Part shown: piece after piece, positions 23,532-31,854 of the stretch
Numbering within the stretch: the stretch's first letter is position 1
Layout: each line of letters opens with the position of its first letter
Source: Bacillota bacterium
Lineage (GTDB): Bacteria; Bacillota; Clostridia; Lachnospirales; Lachnospiraceae
Direction of reading: 5' to 3'
Assembly: GCA_023423335.1 (NCBI GenBank)
Contig: JAFAFU010000051.1
Span: 110,324 to 174,323 of the forward strand
DNA: 64,000 nucleotides
The notes under the pieces: generated by a model
The model's database searches: none
What the model saw: the letters and a program-made list of their open reading frames with translations, nothing else
What the model was told of the DNA's origin: nothing
Made by a program: the position numbers and the translations under genes

Positions 23532-24272
23532 GTGAGAAATATTAAATTAACTATGGAGTATGACGGCAGCCGATATAACGGCTGGCAGCGGCTTGGCAAG
23601 GGAGAGTCGGAAAATACCATTGAGAATAAGCTTCTGGAGGTTATCCATAAGATGACCGGCGAAGCAGTGGAATTAAATTGCGGCAGCAGGACGGAGGTCG
23701 GTGTCCATGCCTATGCCCAGATAGCCAATTATAAGACGAAGACGGATATGAAATTATATGAAATCAAGAATTACTTTAACCGTTATCTTCCCATGGATAT
23801 TGCTGTAACTGCCGTGGACGAGATGCCGGAGCGGTTTCATGCCAGTCTGAACGCAAAATCAAGGACCTACCTGTACCGGCTTGCAATCGGGGACGTGCCC
23901 AGTGTATTTGACAGAAAATATACTTATTACAGCTTCCGTAAACCCGATATCGAGAAGATAAAGAAGGCGGCGGAACAATTAACGGGCCGTCATGATTTCA
24001 GAGACTTTTCAACTGTTAAGAAGAGTAAGTCTACGGAGAAGGAGATTTATTTTGTTGCTGCAAAACAAAAGGACAATGAGATCCATATTACCATCAAAGC
24101 CAATGACTTCCTTCATAACATGGCAAGGATGCTGGTCAGTACTTTGATGGATATCGGACTGGATAAAAGAAGCGTGGAGGATATCGCTGCAATCTTAAGT
24201 CCGGACCCGGAGACGGTGGGAAGTCTTCCGGCCAGTGCACAGGGACTGTTTCTGCAGGAAATTGAATATTAA
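23532..24272 (+). CDS. TruA-like pseudouridine synthase paralogue with Glu at the catalytic Asp position
   Basis: A 246-residue protein with the full TruA fold order: MEYDGSRYNGWQRLG, FNRYLPMDIAV, RFHASLNAKSRTYLYRL, GRHDFRDFS and NDFLHNMARMLV. In every TruA I know the nucleophile sits in RTDAGVHA; here the motif is SRTEVGVHA with Glu55 (codon GAG). That should abolish or strongly alter uridine isomerisation. A canonical TruA with Asp53 is encoded at 33943-34686, so this copy is spare. The start is probably GTG at 23532, five bases after GGAGG, rather than ATG 23520, which has no ribosome binding site. A strong bidirectional terminator follows. Confidence 0.85.
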   Translation: MRNIKLTMEYDGSRYNGWQRLGKGESENTIENKLLEVIHKMTGEAVELNCGSRTEVGVHAYAQIANYKTKTDMKLYEIKNYFNRYLPMDIAVTAVDEMPERFHASLNAKSRTYLYRLAIGDVPSVFDRKYTYYSFRKPDIEKIKKAAEQLTGRHDFRDFSTVKKSKSTEKEIYFVAAKQKDNEIHITIKANDFLHNMARMLVSTLMDIGLDKRSVEDIAAILSPDPETVGSLPASAQGLFLQEIEY

Positions 24273-24316
24273 GGCCGAAAAAATCTATTATGGGCTATGG
24301 CACAATAACAGCAGAG

Positions 24317-24360
24317 CAAGAGGCGCTTGTATTATGAGAAGTACAAGCGCCTCTTGTGTT
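24317..24360. terminator. Bidirectional terminator
   Basis: A perfect 15-bp stem: CAAGAGGCGCTTGTA (24317-24331) with TACAAGCGCCTCTTG (24342-24356), followed by TGTTTCGTT on the + strand. It lies between the convergent TruA-like and antiporter genes. Confidence 0.85.
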
Positions 24361-24366
24361 TCGTTA

Positions 24367-25617
24367 TTACTTATCCCTTTGATAATTCTCCAATTCTTCA
24401 TAGGTGCCCGCAAGACGATTATTTTCGGAATTGCCGGCCTCCGAACGGAAGGAAAGCTTCAGCAGGATGGGGGCTATGATGGTAGTGGCTACAACCACGA
24501 CTACGATCGGACCCAGAAAGGTAGAAGACATCAAACCGACGGCAGCCCCCTTGCTGGCCACAATTAAGGCTACCTCACCCCTGGATATCATGCCCATCCC
24601 GATCTGCACCGTCTCCTTATTTGAATATTTGCATAGCTTGGCGCCGAAGCCGCACCCGATAATTTTGGTTAAGGTAGCCACAACTACGAGGATCACCGCA
24701 AAAAGGACAATATTCAGTGACATTTCCGGCAGAATCACCTTAAGACCGACACTGGCAAAAAAGACCGGTGATAAGAAGATATAGGACAACGTATCAAAAC
24801 GGGAGGCGATATATTTGTTCCGCTGCGAATTGGAAATAATAAGTCCTGCAATGTAAGCACCGGTAATATCGGCAACACCGAAGTATTTTTCGGCAATATA
24901 GGACATTACGAGGCAAAATACGAAGGATATAATTGTAAATCGCCGCATATCTTTTTTGTATTGATCGGTCCACCATTTGAAGCCATAGAAAAACAGCAAA
25001 CCGAACAGCAGGGAGAAGGCAAAGAAACCGGCGATTTTCAAGAGGACGATGACCAGGTTGACATCCGCATCGGCAAAGCTCGTTATTATGGTAAGAGCTA
25101 TAATTCCCAAAACATCATCAATAATTGCGGCTCCCAGAATTGCATTGCCTGCCCTTGTATTCAGCTTACCTATTTCTTTTAAGGTTTCTACCGTGATGCT
25201 TACGGAGGTCGCGGTCAGGATCACGCCGATAAACAGATTCTGCAGGAAGACCGTGGTACCTGCTGTGGTCTCGGCCATTTCGGGCCGGTTGAAGATATAA
25301 GCGATGCCAAAGCCCCCGGCCAGAGGAACGAGCACCCCCAGAATGGCAATTACAAAGGATGCCTTTCCGGCTTTGCCCAATTCCTTAATGTCCGTTTCCA
25401 AACCGGCGCAGAACATGAGCACGATGACACCGATTTCCGCAATCTGATGGATCAATTCTGTTTCCTTGATTAAGCCTAACATTGCCGGACCAAGAAACAA
25501 TCCGCCTAATAATGCTCCGACGACCTGGGGCATCTGAAATTTTCTGGACAGGAGTCCAAGAACCTTAGTGCTTAATAAAATAACCGCAATATCAAGTAAA
25601 TATTGATAACTTTCCAT
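24367..25617 (-). CDS. CPA2-type cation:proton antiporter
   Basis: A 416-residue membrane antiporter of the Na+/H+ exchanger-like (CPA2) family, predicted to have twelve or thirteen helices. It exchanges Na+ or K+ for H+ for pH and salt homeostasis. The ion-binding double Asp is visible in GAAIIDDVLGI, and the conserved PQVVGALLGGLFLGP and GMISRGEVALIVASKG motifs are present. No C-terminal TrkA regulatory domain is attached. The best start is ATG 25617, seven bases after AAAGG; the ATG at 25638 has no site. The 284-base divergent gap upstream shows AT-rich promoter-like sequence but no clear element. Confidence 0.88.
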   Translation of the reverse strand: MESYQYLLDIAVILLSTKVLGLLSRKFQMPQVVGALLGGLFLGPAMLGLIKETELIHQIAEIGVIVLMFCAGLETDIKELGKAGKASFVIAILGVLVPLAGGFGIAYIFNRPEMAETTAGTTVFLQNLFIGVILTATSVSITVETLKEIGKLNTRAGNAILGAAIIDDVLGIIALTIITSFADADVNLVIVLLKIAGFFAFSLLFGLLFFYGFKWWTDQYKKDMRRFTIISFVFCLVMSYIAEKYFGVADITGAYIAGLIISNSQRNKYIASRFDTLSYIFLSPVFFASVGLKVILPEMSLNIVLFAVILVVVATLTKIIGCGFGAKLCKYSNKETVQIGMGMISRGEVALIVASKGAAVGLMSSTFLGPIVVVVVATTIIAPILLKLSFRSEAGNSENNRLAGTYEELENYQRDK

Positions 25618-25901
25618 AATTGTGCCTTTCTTAATCATTAATATAATGTAATGCTGAGATCATTATGTACGAACTGCACTTTCTATAATCAATTCCGTAT
25701 CTCCTGATATATGCTCCCGGTAATATTTACATGCCACCTCCCTTACTTTGCAGTATGCGCACAATAAAGCATTTTATCACAATCAAATATAATGTAAATA
25801 ACAATTATTACTGAAAATTTCTATCAATCATTATGAAGTAGTGATAAAATATATAAGGATAAAATTTGAGCTGCCGGAGGGCGGTATGGGGGATATGAGA
25901 G

Positions 25902-26909
25902 ATGATATATGAGAAGGCAAAGCTTTATAATGTGACTGAGCTTGTGGAGGATGGCAAGGGAGGTAACCGTCTGCTGCGTCTTCCGATGAAATTAGTCAAG
26001 CAATTAAATCCAAATGCGCAGAGATCGGTTTATTATAGCTGCGGCTGTGAAGTGAGATTCAATCTTCATTCCGAAGAAGCAGTGATATACCTTAGCCGGG
26101 ACAGCTGCGGCAGTGATATCATGCCCTATGGTGTGGCTGAGGTCTGGCAGGGGGATCACCAGGGCCGGTATCAGCTTTCTCCGCAGCCGGTCGGGCAGCA
26201 CAAGACAGCCATTCGGATTCGAAAGATGGGAACAGAGGAACTGAAGCCTTTAGAAAATGAGAAAAAGCTGTTTGACCCGGAGCTGTACCGTGTATTCCTG
26301 CCCTATGATTGGGGCACCTCCATCCACGGAATTGAGGGGGATATCACGCCCCCCGGAAAGGATCAGGTTCCGGACGAGACGCTTCTCTGCTATGGGTCCT
26401 CCATAACTCACGGCGGCGGAGCCTCCGTGCCCACCGGCAGTTATGCCCTGCGTTTGGCAAGGAGCCTTGGGATGGACCTGAAAAACCTTGGATTAGCCGG
26501 TGCGGCCTGGATGGACGAGGGGATGGCAGATTATATCTGTGAACATAACGAATGGTCGACAGCAGTTCTGGAGCTGGGGATCAATGTGCTTCATTGGTCT
26601 TTGGGGGAATTTGAAGACAGGGCAAGAAGTTTTATACGGAGGATTGCATTGTCAAATCCGGAGAAACCGATCTATTGTATCTCTCCCTTTACCAGTATTG
26701 AGGATTATAAGCGGCGGGAGCATATACGGGGGATGAGGTGGAGTCTGCATAAAATTGTAAAAGAACTGGATCTGGAACAGCTGCACTATATTGATGGAAA
26801 AGATTGCTTAACGGACCTGTCCGGACTCTCCTCCGATGGGCTCCATCCGTCAAATCTGGGAATGGAGGAAATTTCCCGTAAGATATATAATAAAATAACA
26901 CAGAGCTAA
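25902..26909 (+). CDS. SGNH/GDSL hydrolase
   Basis: A 335-residue cytoplasmic esterase-like protein with no signal peptide. The C-terminal half is an SGNH hydrolase: block I CYGSSITHGGG (nucleophile probably Ser167), block II G in LGLAGAAWMD, block III LGIN in ELGINVLH and block V DGLHPSNLG with the catalytic Asp/His. The N-terminal 150 residues form a beta-rich domain similar to those on carbohydrate-deacetylating members. The start ATG follows GGGGGAT. Its stop codon lies in a 14-bp tandem repeat. Substrate unknown; acyl groups on sugars are most likely. Confidence 0.82.
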   Translation: MIYEKAKLYNVTELVEDGKGGNRLLRLPMKLVKQLNPNAQRSVYYSCGCEVRFNLHSEEAVIYLSRDSCGSDIMPYGVAEVWQGDHQGRYQLSPQPVGQHKTAIRIRKMGTEELKPLENEKKLFDPELYRVFLPYDWGTSIHGIEGDITPPGKDQVPDETLLCYGSSITHGGGASVPTGSYALRLARSLGMDLKNLGLAGAAWMDEGMADYICEHNEWSTAVLELGINVLHWSLGEFEDRARSFIRRIALSNPEKPIYCISPFTSIEDYKRREHIRGMRWSLHKIVKELDLEQLHYIDGKDCLTDLSGLSSDGLHPSNLGMEEISRKIYNKITQS

Positions 26910-26935
26910 TAACACAGAGCTAATAACACAGAGCT
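26894..26935 (+). repeat. Three exact 14-bp tandem repeats over a stop codon
   Basis: The unit AATAACACAGAGCT occurs three times in a row without mismatch. The first copy encodes the last residues and the stop of the SGNH hydrolase. Because 14 is not a multiple of three, repeat number would not alter the protein end unless the first copy changed. Confidence 0.9.
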
Positions 26936-27014
26936 GAAAAAATGCTCGGATACCAAATAAAAAGCCTGATAATATGGAATATTAGATTTATCATCATTTG
27001 CAGGAGGATTTCAC

Positions 27015-27161
27015 ATGTCACAGGAAAATAAAATGAAAAGCACCAGAAACCGCAAAAAAGAGGATGGCAAATTTCATTCCAAACATGTCAAGCATGATCC
27101 GCAGGCGGAGAGTGCAAGGGATGTATTCGGATTAAAGGGAAACCCCGGTAAGGATAAATAA
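27015..27161 (+). CDS. Small basic protein, CPC_1213-like (48 residues)
   Basis: A 48-residue Lys/Arg/His-rich protein too short for usual gene callers. It contains KHVKHDPQAESARDVFG, which resembles the CPC_1213 family of small clostridial proteins; I recall that family from memory, so treat the name as tentative. No membrane segment. ATG follows AGGAGGATTT (27002-27011). Role unknown; spore or nucleic acid association would fit its charge. Confidence 0.7.
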   Translation: MSQENKMKSTRNRKKEDGKFHSKHVKHDPQAESARDVFGLKGNPGKDK

Positions 27162-27254
27162 TCGGAAACAGCCCCTTCTTGGTTGTCAGAGGCTCCGCTG
27201 TCATGTTACTATATAAGGTAAACAGATTACAGAATATTGGGAGAGGACACTGAC

Positions 27255-27938
27255 ATGAAGGAATATAAGATACTGCTGTTGGATGCGGATGGAACCTTAT
27301 TTGATTTTGATGCCTGCGAGAGGGAGGCGCTTAACCTTACGTTCCAAAAATATGGCTATCCTCTGGACGGGGAGATTCGGAAGCAATACGAGACGATCAA
27401 TAAGGATTTATGGAAACGTTATGAATTAGGTGAGCTTGACCGGAATACCGTCATCTATACAAGATTCGGGACCTTATTTCAAAACATTGGAATTGACGAC
27501 GACGGCATTGCCTTCGAGGATGATTACCAGGAGATTCTCGGCATGCAGCATTTCCTTCTGGAGGATGCCGCAGAGGTACTCGGCTATTTGCACGGCAAAT
27601 ATGCTTTGTATATTGTAACAAACGGTGTAACGGCAACACAGTACCGAAGACTTCGGGAGTCCGGAGTAGACCGGTATATGAAGAAAATATTTGTTTCGGA
27701 AGAAACCGGCTACCAAAAGCCCCGGAAGGAATACTTTGATTACTGCTTCGCAAGAATTGACGGATTGGATTTATCAAAGACCTTGATTATCGGCGACTCC
27801 CTTTCCTCCGATATCCTGGGAGGTAATAATGCCGGGATTGATACCTGCTGGTATAATCCGGATGCCCTGGTCAACCAGACCGGTGCTCTGGCCGATTATG
27901 AAATCAGAAGCCTGAAGGAGTTGTACCGACTGCTGTAG
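27255..27938 (+). CDS. yjjG: HAD hydrolase, YjjG-type pyrimidine 5'-nucleotidase
   Basis: A 227-residue HAD phosphatase. Motif I DADGTLFDFD (Asp10/Asp12), motif II TNG (IVTNGVT), motif III Lys in GYQKPRKEYF and motif IV IGDSLSSDI are all present. The four-helix cap between motifs I and II and the overall length match YjjG, which hydrolyses dUMP, dTMP and non-canonical nucleotides. ATG 27255 is eight bases after GGGAGAGG; the frame upstream to 27237 is unlikely to be used. It is bounded by a terminator at 27945-28045. Confidence 0.85.
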   Translation: MKEYKILLLDADGTLFDFDACEREALNLTFQKYGYPLDGEIRKQYETINKDLWKRYELGELDRNTVIYTRFGTLFQNIGIDDDGIAFEDDYQEILGMQHFLLEDAAEVLGYLHGKYALYIVTNGVTATQYRRLRESGVDRYMKKIFVSEETGYQKPRKEYFDYCFARIDGLDLSKTLIIGDSLSSDILGGNNAGIDTCWYNPDALVNQTGALADYEIRSLKELYRLL

Positions 27939-27944
27939 GAAGAA

Positions 27945-28045
27945 GAGGCACCTTATACTTCTCATAATACGCTGTTTGCTGAACCGATAGACTAAAATCT
28001 GTTCTGCAGCCTGTGTGTGAGAGAAGCATAAGGTGCCTCAATTGT
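27945..28045. terminator. Long-loop bidirectional terminator
   Basis: GAGGCACCTTAT (27945-27956) pairs with ATAAGGTGCCTC (28028-28039), a perfect 12-bp stem with a 71-base loop, followed by AATTGTTTATTTT on the + strand. It separates the convergent nucleotidase and CBS genes. Confidence 0.6.
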
Positions 28046-28471
28046 TTATTTTATGCCGCTGCCCGGCTCTGAGATATTCTTCAGAGCTTTTTCGGCACTT
28101 TTTTGATACTCCGGCTCCAGGGAGATATCACCCAGGGCAACAATACCGACAAGGCTGTTATTCTCAACAATCGGAAGCCTGCGGATCTGCCGGTCACTCA
28201 TCAGGCGGGCAGCGTCCTGGATGTCCATTTCCGGGCTGCCGACAACCGGATCCCTGGTCATGATATCACCGACGCTTTGATGGCAGTCTTCTCCGGATGC
28301 AGTGCTTCTTACGGCAATATCACGATCCGTTACAACACCGATTACCTTATCCTTTGTACAGACCGGAATACAGCCGCAATCATACTGCTTCATCAGCTGG
28401 GCTGCCCGTTCAATGGTATCGTCAGATGTTAAGGATGCGATATCCTTCGACATAATTTCTCTGACCTTCAT
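28046..28471 (-). CDS. Tandem CBS-domain protein
   Basis: A 141-residue cytoplasmic protein made of two CBS domains and a short tail. Domain 1: MKVREIMSKDIASLTSDDTIERAAQLM ... GVVTDRDIAVR; domain 2: VGDIMTRDPVVGSPEMDIQDAARLM ... GIVALGDISL. Such stand-alone pairs form a Bateman module that senses adenine nucleotides (AMP, ATP, sometimes c-di-AMP). No partner enzyme domain is present. GGAGGGATAT precedes the ATG. Physiological target unknown. Confidence 0.88.
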   Translation of the reverse strand: MKVREIMSKDIASLTSDDTIERAAQLMKQYDCGCIPVCTKDKVIGVVTDRDIAVRSTASGEDCHQSVGDIMTRDPVVGSPEMDIQDAARLMSDRQIRRLPIVENNSLVGIVALGDISLEPEYQKSAEKALKNISEPGSGIK

Positions 28472-28600
28472 ATATCCCTCCGTTCCGCCGCCTTGCGACA
28501 GCTTTCAAATGAATGAAATATCGTACGAAAGTGATTTACTTTCACCCTTTAGCGTTCCCATCCGGTCAGATTTTTAGTCCGCTGCTGCCTCCGGAAAATC

Positions 28601-29548
28601 CTATTCGTCATCAAGCTCGGAGCAATTCGTTTTGAAGTCGTTGTAGACCGGATTGTTTTTGCAGTCATACTTCTCAATGGGTTCGGGGCCTCTCATGACC
28701 GTTCTCTTGATTCGCATCACACCGTTGTCATCCGCCACAATACGCCAGTCCACCATCTGGATCTGATTGCCTATAAGTTCAATTCCGGGAATACCGCGGG
28801 TATTGATGCAGCAGCCGGTATTAAAATAGGGCAGTTCGTCACTCTTCGGAAATTTCGCCCGGTGGGTGTGACCGCAGATCAGCATGATCTTATGGCGCTT
28901 AATCCATTTCTTATAATTTTTCTCGACCTTATGCCGCTTATCCATGTTCCTGGCCGGGCTGGAAGGGTTCTCAAAGCCTACGATATGCATAAATCTCCAG
29001 AAGTAGCGCAGCAGCAGCATGGAGAGACGCCAGAACTGGTCATTCATGAGATCTCCCTGATGACCGTGGACTACGAGGATTTCCTGATCGGTCGATTTAT
29101 ACTTCAGAACCAGGGCTTCAATCGGAATAATCCCTTTCAACAGATCAACCCGGGTTTGGTTATATTCATCATAAAACTGATACAGGTTTTCCTTAACAAA
29201 GGGCTTATATTTCAAAAAAATATTGTGGTTACCATAGAGCATAATTAATCGGCCGGCATCATAAAACTTCTTTATCACCCTGAAGATATCGCTGTGAGCC
29301 AGCCGGATATGCTTGAACTTCGGGTGCTCCCATAGCTCATCGCCGTCTCCGGCTTCTACATAGACAAAATCCATATTATAATAATAGTCCAGAGCATGCA
29401 GCAGGAGGTGCTGATTTCTGGTGAATTCGTCGGAGACGCTGTCGTCGCCCCGATGAATATCACTGAAGAAGATATATTTTGAATTCTCATCGATATATAT
29501 TCTTTTCGCATTATGATAAGCCTCGCTTAAACGTTTTTCCGTATTCAC
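28601..29548 (-). CDS. Calcineurin-like metallophosphoesterase
   Basis: A 315-residue phosphoesterase with the dimetal motifs in order: FFSDIHRGD, EAGDGDELWE (a GD-x2-E variant of GDxxD), GNHN (where GNHD is usual), VHGHQGD and CGHTHRA. Asn in place of the GNHD Asp is notable but other ligands look intact. Loop lengths resemble UDP-2,3-diacylglucosamine pyrophosphatase-like and YkuE-like proteins, so the substrate is open. The start is probably GTG 29548 after GGGGTGAT; an ATG at 29581 would add eleven residues. No signal peptide. Followed by CBS gene 129 bases downstream. Confidence 0.75.
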   Translation of the reverse strand: MNTEKRLSEAYHNAKRIYIDENSKYIFFSDIHRGDDSVSDEFTRNQHLLLHALDYYYNMDFVYVEAGDGDELWEHPKFKHIRLAHSDIFRVIKKFYDAGRLIMLYGNHNIFLKYKPFVKENLYQFYDEYNQTRVDLLKGIIPIEALVLKYKSTDQEILVVHGHQGDLMNDQFWRLSMLLLRYFWRFMHIVGFENPSSPARNMDKRHKVEKNYKKWIKRHKIMLICGHTHRAKFPKSDELPYFNTGCCINTRGIPGIELIGNQIQMVDWRIVADDNGVMRIKRTVMRGPEPIEKYDCKNNPVYNDFKTNCSELDDE

Positions 29549-29645
29549 TGCATCACCCCGCCTGTATAAAATTCGTACCATATTATTATACAGAAAAGGC
29601 AACGGCTTATTCAGCTTATAAGAATTTTGAATAATATACATAGAA

Positions 29646-29673
29646 GAGGCTGTCATACTACATTGACAGCCTC
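29646..29673. terminator. Short perfect hairpin between divergent genes
   Basis: GAGGCTGTCA (29646-29655) and TGACAGCCTC (29664-29673) form a 10-bp stem with an 8-base loop. It lies upstream of both divergent genes, so it could be a regulatory hairpin or an old terminator; no T-tract follows on the + strand. Confidence 0.4.
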
Positions 29674-29778
29674 CGTCCCCTATGCAAAAATAACAGGGAC
29701 AGAACAGTATCCATAGGGAACATCCGATACGACAGAAATATATCCGACACTACAAAACTGCATAAAAGGAGTTGCATC

Positions 29779-30747
29779 ATGGACAGAAAAACAGAGATTC
29801 TTGTACTAACCAACGGGATTTTTCCGATGACGGAGGATCAGCAGCAAGAGGTTATAAAGACGGCGCCGAAGGCCTCCCTTACGGTAGTAAGGAAGGAGGA
29901 GGTAACCAGGGAGATGCTTGAAAAGGCTGAAATCATCTTTGGCTGGCCGGAACAGGCACATTTAAGGGCAGCTAAGAATTTAAGATGGCTTCAGCTTCCC
30001 AGTGCCGGAGCTGACAGCTATATGGACCGGGGACTGTTTCATTGCAGCGATATCAGGCTTACCAACTCCAGCGGTGTATTCGGTCTTCCAATTGCAGAGC
30101 ATGTCTTTGCCATGATCCTGGCATTCAACCGTAACCTTACGGAATATGCCTGGCAGCAGAAGGACAGTAAGTGGAAAGGGATAAGGAAGACAAAAGATTT
30201 CTATGGATCTACGATGGGAATTATAGGCTTGGGGGATATCGGGTCCGAGGTAGCGAAGAGGGCAAAGGCTTGGGGAGCACAGGTTCTTGCTGTTAAGCGG
30301 ACATTATCCGACAAGCCGGAGTACGTGGACCGGCTCTACACAACGGACGCTCTGGATGAAGTCCTTAAGCAGTCCGATTATGTGGTTATTGCATTGCCGA
30401 ATACGCAGAAAACCATTGGCATTATAACGGAGCAGAGCCTAAGGAGGATGAAACCTGATTCCTTTCTTGTTAACATCGGCCGGGGAGCACTCATTGATCA
30501 GGAAGCGCTGGTGAAAGCGCTGAAGGAGGGTTGGATCGGCGGAGCCGGACTGGATGTAACTACTCCGGAGCCCTTACCCTGTGACAATCCCTTGTGGGAG
30601 CTGCCCAATGTCATTATTACCCCCCATGTATCCGGAAGCTCACCGACCAATGACAACAGAAGGATGGGTATCTTTTTAAGAAATCTGGAACATTATCTTT
30701 CCGGGCGGCCGCTGGAGAATTTGGTGGATTTTAACGAAGGGTATTAG
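29779..30747 (+). CDS. D-isomer 2-hydroxyacid dehydrogenase, NAD-binding
   Basis: A 322-residue oxidoreductase reducing a 2-keto acid to the D-2-hydroxyacid (or the reverse). The Rossmann motif GLGDIG (150-155) is followed by the basic AVKRT segment, which may favour NADP. The catalytic triad is seen: Arg235 (NIGRGALID), Glu264 (TTPEPLP) and His283 (TPHVSGSS). The N-terminal substrate domain is complete. ATG follows AAGGAGTTG. Monocistronic, with a terminator at 30800-30840. Exact substrate cannot be read; glyoxylate/hydroxypyruvate reductase-like members look most similar. Confidence 0.88.
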   Translation: MDRKTEILVLTNGIFPMTEDQQQEVIKTAPKASLTVVRKEEVTREMLEKAEIIFGWPEQAHLRAAKNLRWLQLPSAGADSYMDRGLFHCSDIRLTNSSGVFGLPIAEHVFAMILAFNRNLTEYAWQQKDSKWKGIRKTKDFYGSTMGIIGLGDIGSEVAKRAKAWGAQVLAVKRTLSDKPEYVDRLYTTDALDEVLKQSDYVVIALPNTQKTIGIITEQSLRRMKPDSFLVNIGRGALIDQEALVKALKEGWIGGAGLDVTTPEPLPCDNPLWELPNVIITPHVSGSSPTNDNRRMGIFLRNLEHYLSGRPLENLVDFNEGY

Positions 30748-30799
30748 AGCCGGCAAATATACGTTGCGTCGGGACATAGTTGAATATACGGCTTAATTA

Positions 30800-30840
30800 C
30801 CTTCTGGAGCAGGGCTTTTTCTGCCCCGGGAGGTTTTTTG
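30800..30840 (+). terminator. Rho-independent terminator of the 2-hydroxyacid dehydrogenase
   Basis: CCTTCTGG (30800-30807) pairs with CCGGGAGG (30826-30833) with two G-U pairs, with a GCAG/CTGC stem above it, followed by six T. The rest of the 257-base gap to 31004 shows no clear element besides AAGGAGG before the next gene. Confidence 0.7.
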
Positions 30841-31004
30841 CTTCGGATAATCAATGGTAAACGGAACGATAGCGGCGGCTGTATCGTCTGATTGATATAG
30901 AGGAACAATATGGAATGCGGTTTATAGCATATAGGCAAAACAGTACTCATGGGTTTTTCGCTCAGGTTTTGTATACGGCCTTTAGGCGGTAGAAGGAGGT
31001 TATT

Positions 31005-31802
31005 ATGAAGAAATTAATATGGATTTTTATTGGAATTATTTTAGCAGGCAGCTTGCTTGGCGGATGCGGAAAGAAGGCTTCGATTGGGGATACGACGGAT
31101 AAAATCGGCCCGGATAATGGGGAGGCACCGCAATACCAAAGCTTTCTGGCAGAGGTTATCGATACGGCAAACGGGCTGCTGGTAACACCGGAGGAAGGTT
31201 CGGATGCCTACAGGTCCTCGGACCGGATCTATGTCGGAATAAATAATGCGGTGATCCGGGATGAGGAAGGAAAGGAAATGACCGCAGAAGAACTGTCAGC
31301 CGGAGATATGGTAATGATCTATTACAATGGCGTGATTGCGGAATCCTATCCTGCTCAGATTACGGCTTCCGAGCTGGAATATATCGGCCGGGATCTTCTC
31401 CTGGACGGATATATGGCATTGATTGATGATATCTACGGGGAGGACAGCGGGCTGAACGGTGATATCACGATGATTGCTTTTGATACCACAGAATGGGTGG
31501 GGCTATCAGAAATTGAGAAGGAAATCATCCTATCTCTGGCGAAAGAGAAGTATGGGCTGGATACCCTGCAGGGAACCTTTGATGAGCTGGCGGAGCAGGG
31601 ACTGATTGATAAAGAAAATCTGTATTTTGAAAAAGGAATTCTGATTGAGTTAAAAGTGGTGGAATATCAGGCGGAGGATACGATAATAAAGTGCTCCGTA
31701 AAAAAGTGGAGAAGCGGCAAAGGAGCCATCGGTGCGGATGCGACGGCAGAATATACCGACGGAGCATGGAAAATCACCAAGACAAATCCCTGGATCAGCT
31801 GA
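31005..31802 (+). CDS. Lipoprotein of unknown function
   Basis: A 265-residue lipoprotein: signal KKLIWIFIGIILAGSLLGGC with lipobox Cys22 followed by a charged linker. Residues about 48-130 look like a small beta-barrel domain (DTANGLLVTPEEGSDAYRSSDRIYVGINNAVIRDEEG) similar to DUF3221-type YobA proteins, where a value is set by a DMVMIYYNG core. The C-terminal half (TEWVGLSEIEKEIILSLAKEKYG ... SVKKWRSGKGAIGADATAEY) resembles secreted proteins annotated as peptide-binding inhibitors, but I cannot assign it. AAGGAGG lies five bases before the ATG. Monocistronic. Confidence 0.72.
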   Translation: MKKLIWIFIGIILAGSLLGGCGKKASIGDTTDKIGPDNGEAPQYQSFLAEVIDTANGLLVTPEEGSDAYRSSDRIYVGINNAVIRDEEGKEMTAEELSAGDMVMIYYNGVIAESYPAQITASELEYIGRDLLLDGYMALIDDIYGEDSGLNGDITMIAFDTTEWVGLSEIEKEIILSLAKEKYGLDTLQGTFDELAEQGLIDKENLYFEKGILIELKVVEYQAEDTIIKCSVKKWRSGKGAIGADATAEYTDGAWKITKTNPWIS

Positions 31803-31854
31803 CCCGGGAGAAAAGCAATACCGGACATAGGGCGGAGCTCCTGAAGCAGCCGGG

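Noticed and set aside
25618..25901. c-di-AMP or potassium-related riboswitch before the antiporter
   Set aside because: The gap is AT-rich with no conserved aptamer core or terminator; only generic promoter-like sequence is seen.
26894..26935. CRISPR-like array
   Set aside because: The three repeats touch each other with no spacers, and the unit is only 14 bases.
28601..29656. Longer metallophosphoesterase starting at 29656
   Set aside because: The first 36 codons overlap the intergenic hairpin at 29646 and show no family similarity; GTG 29548 has a ribosome binding site.
30841..31004. c-di-GMP or other riboswitch before the lipoprotein gene
   Set aside because: I looked for conserved aptamer words and found none; only AAGGAGG is clear.
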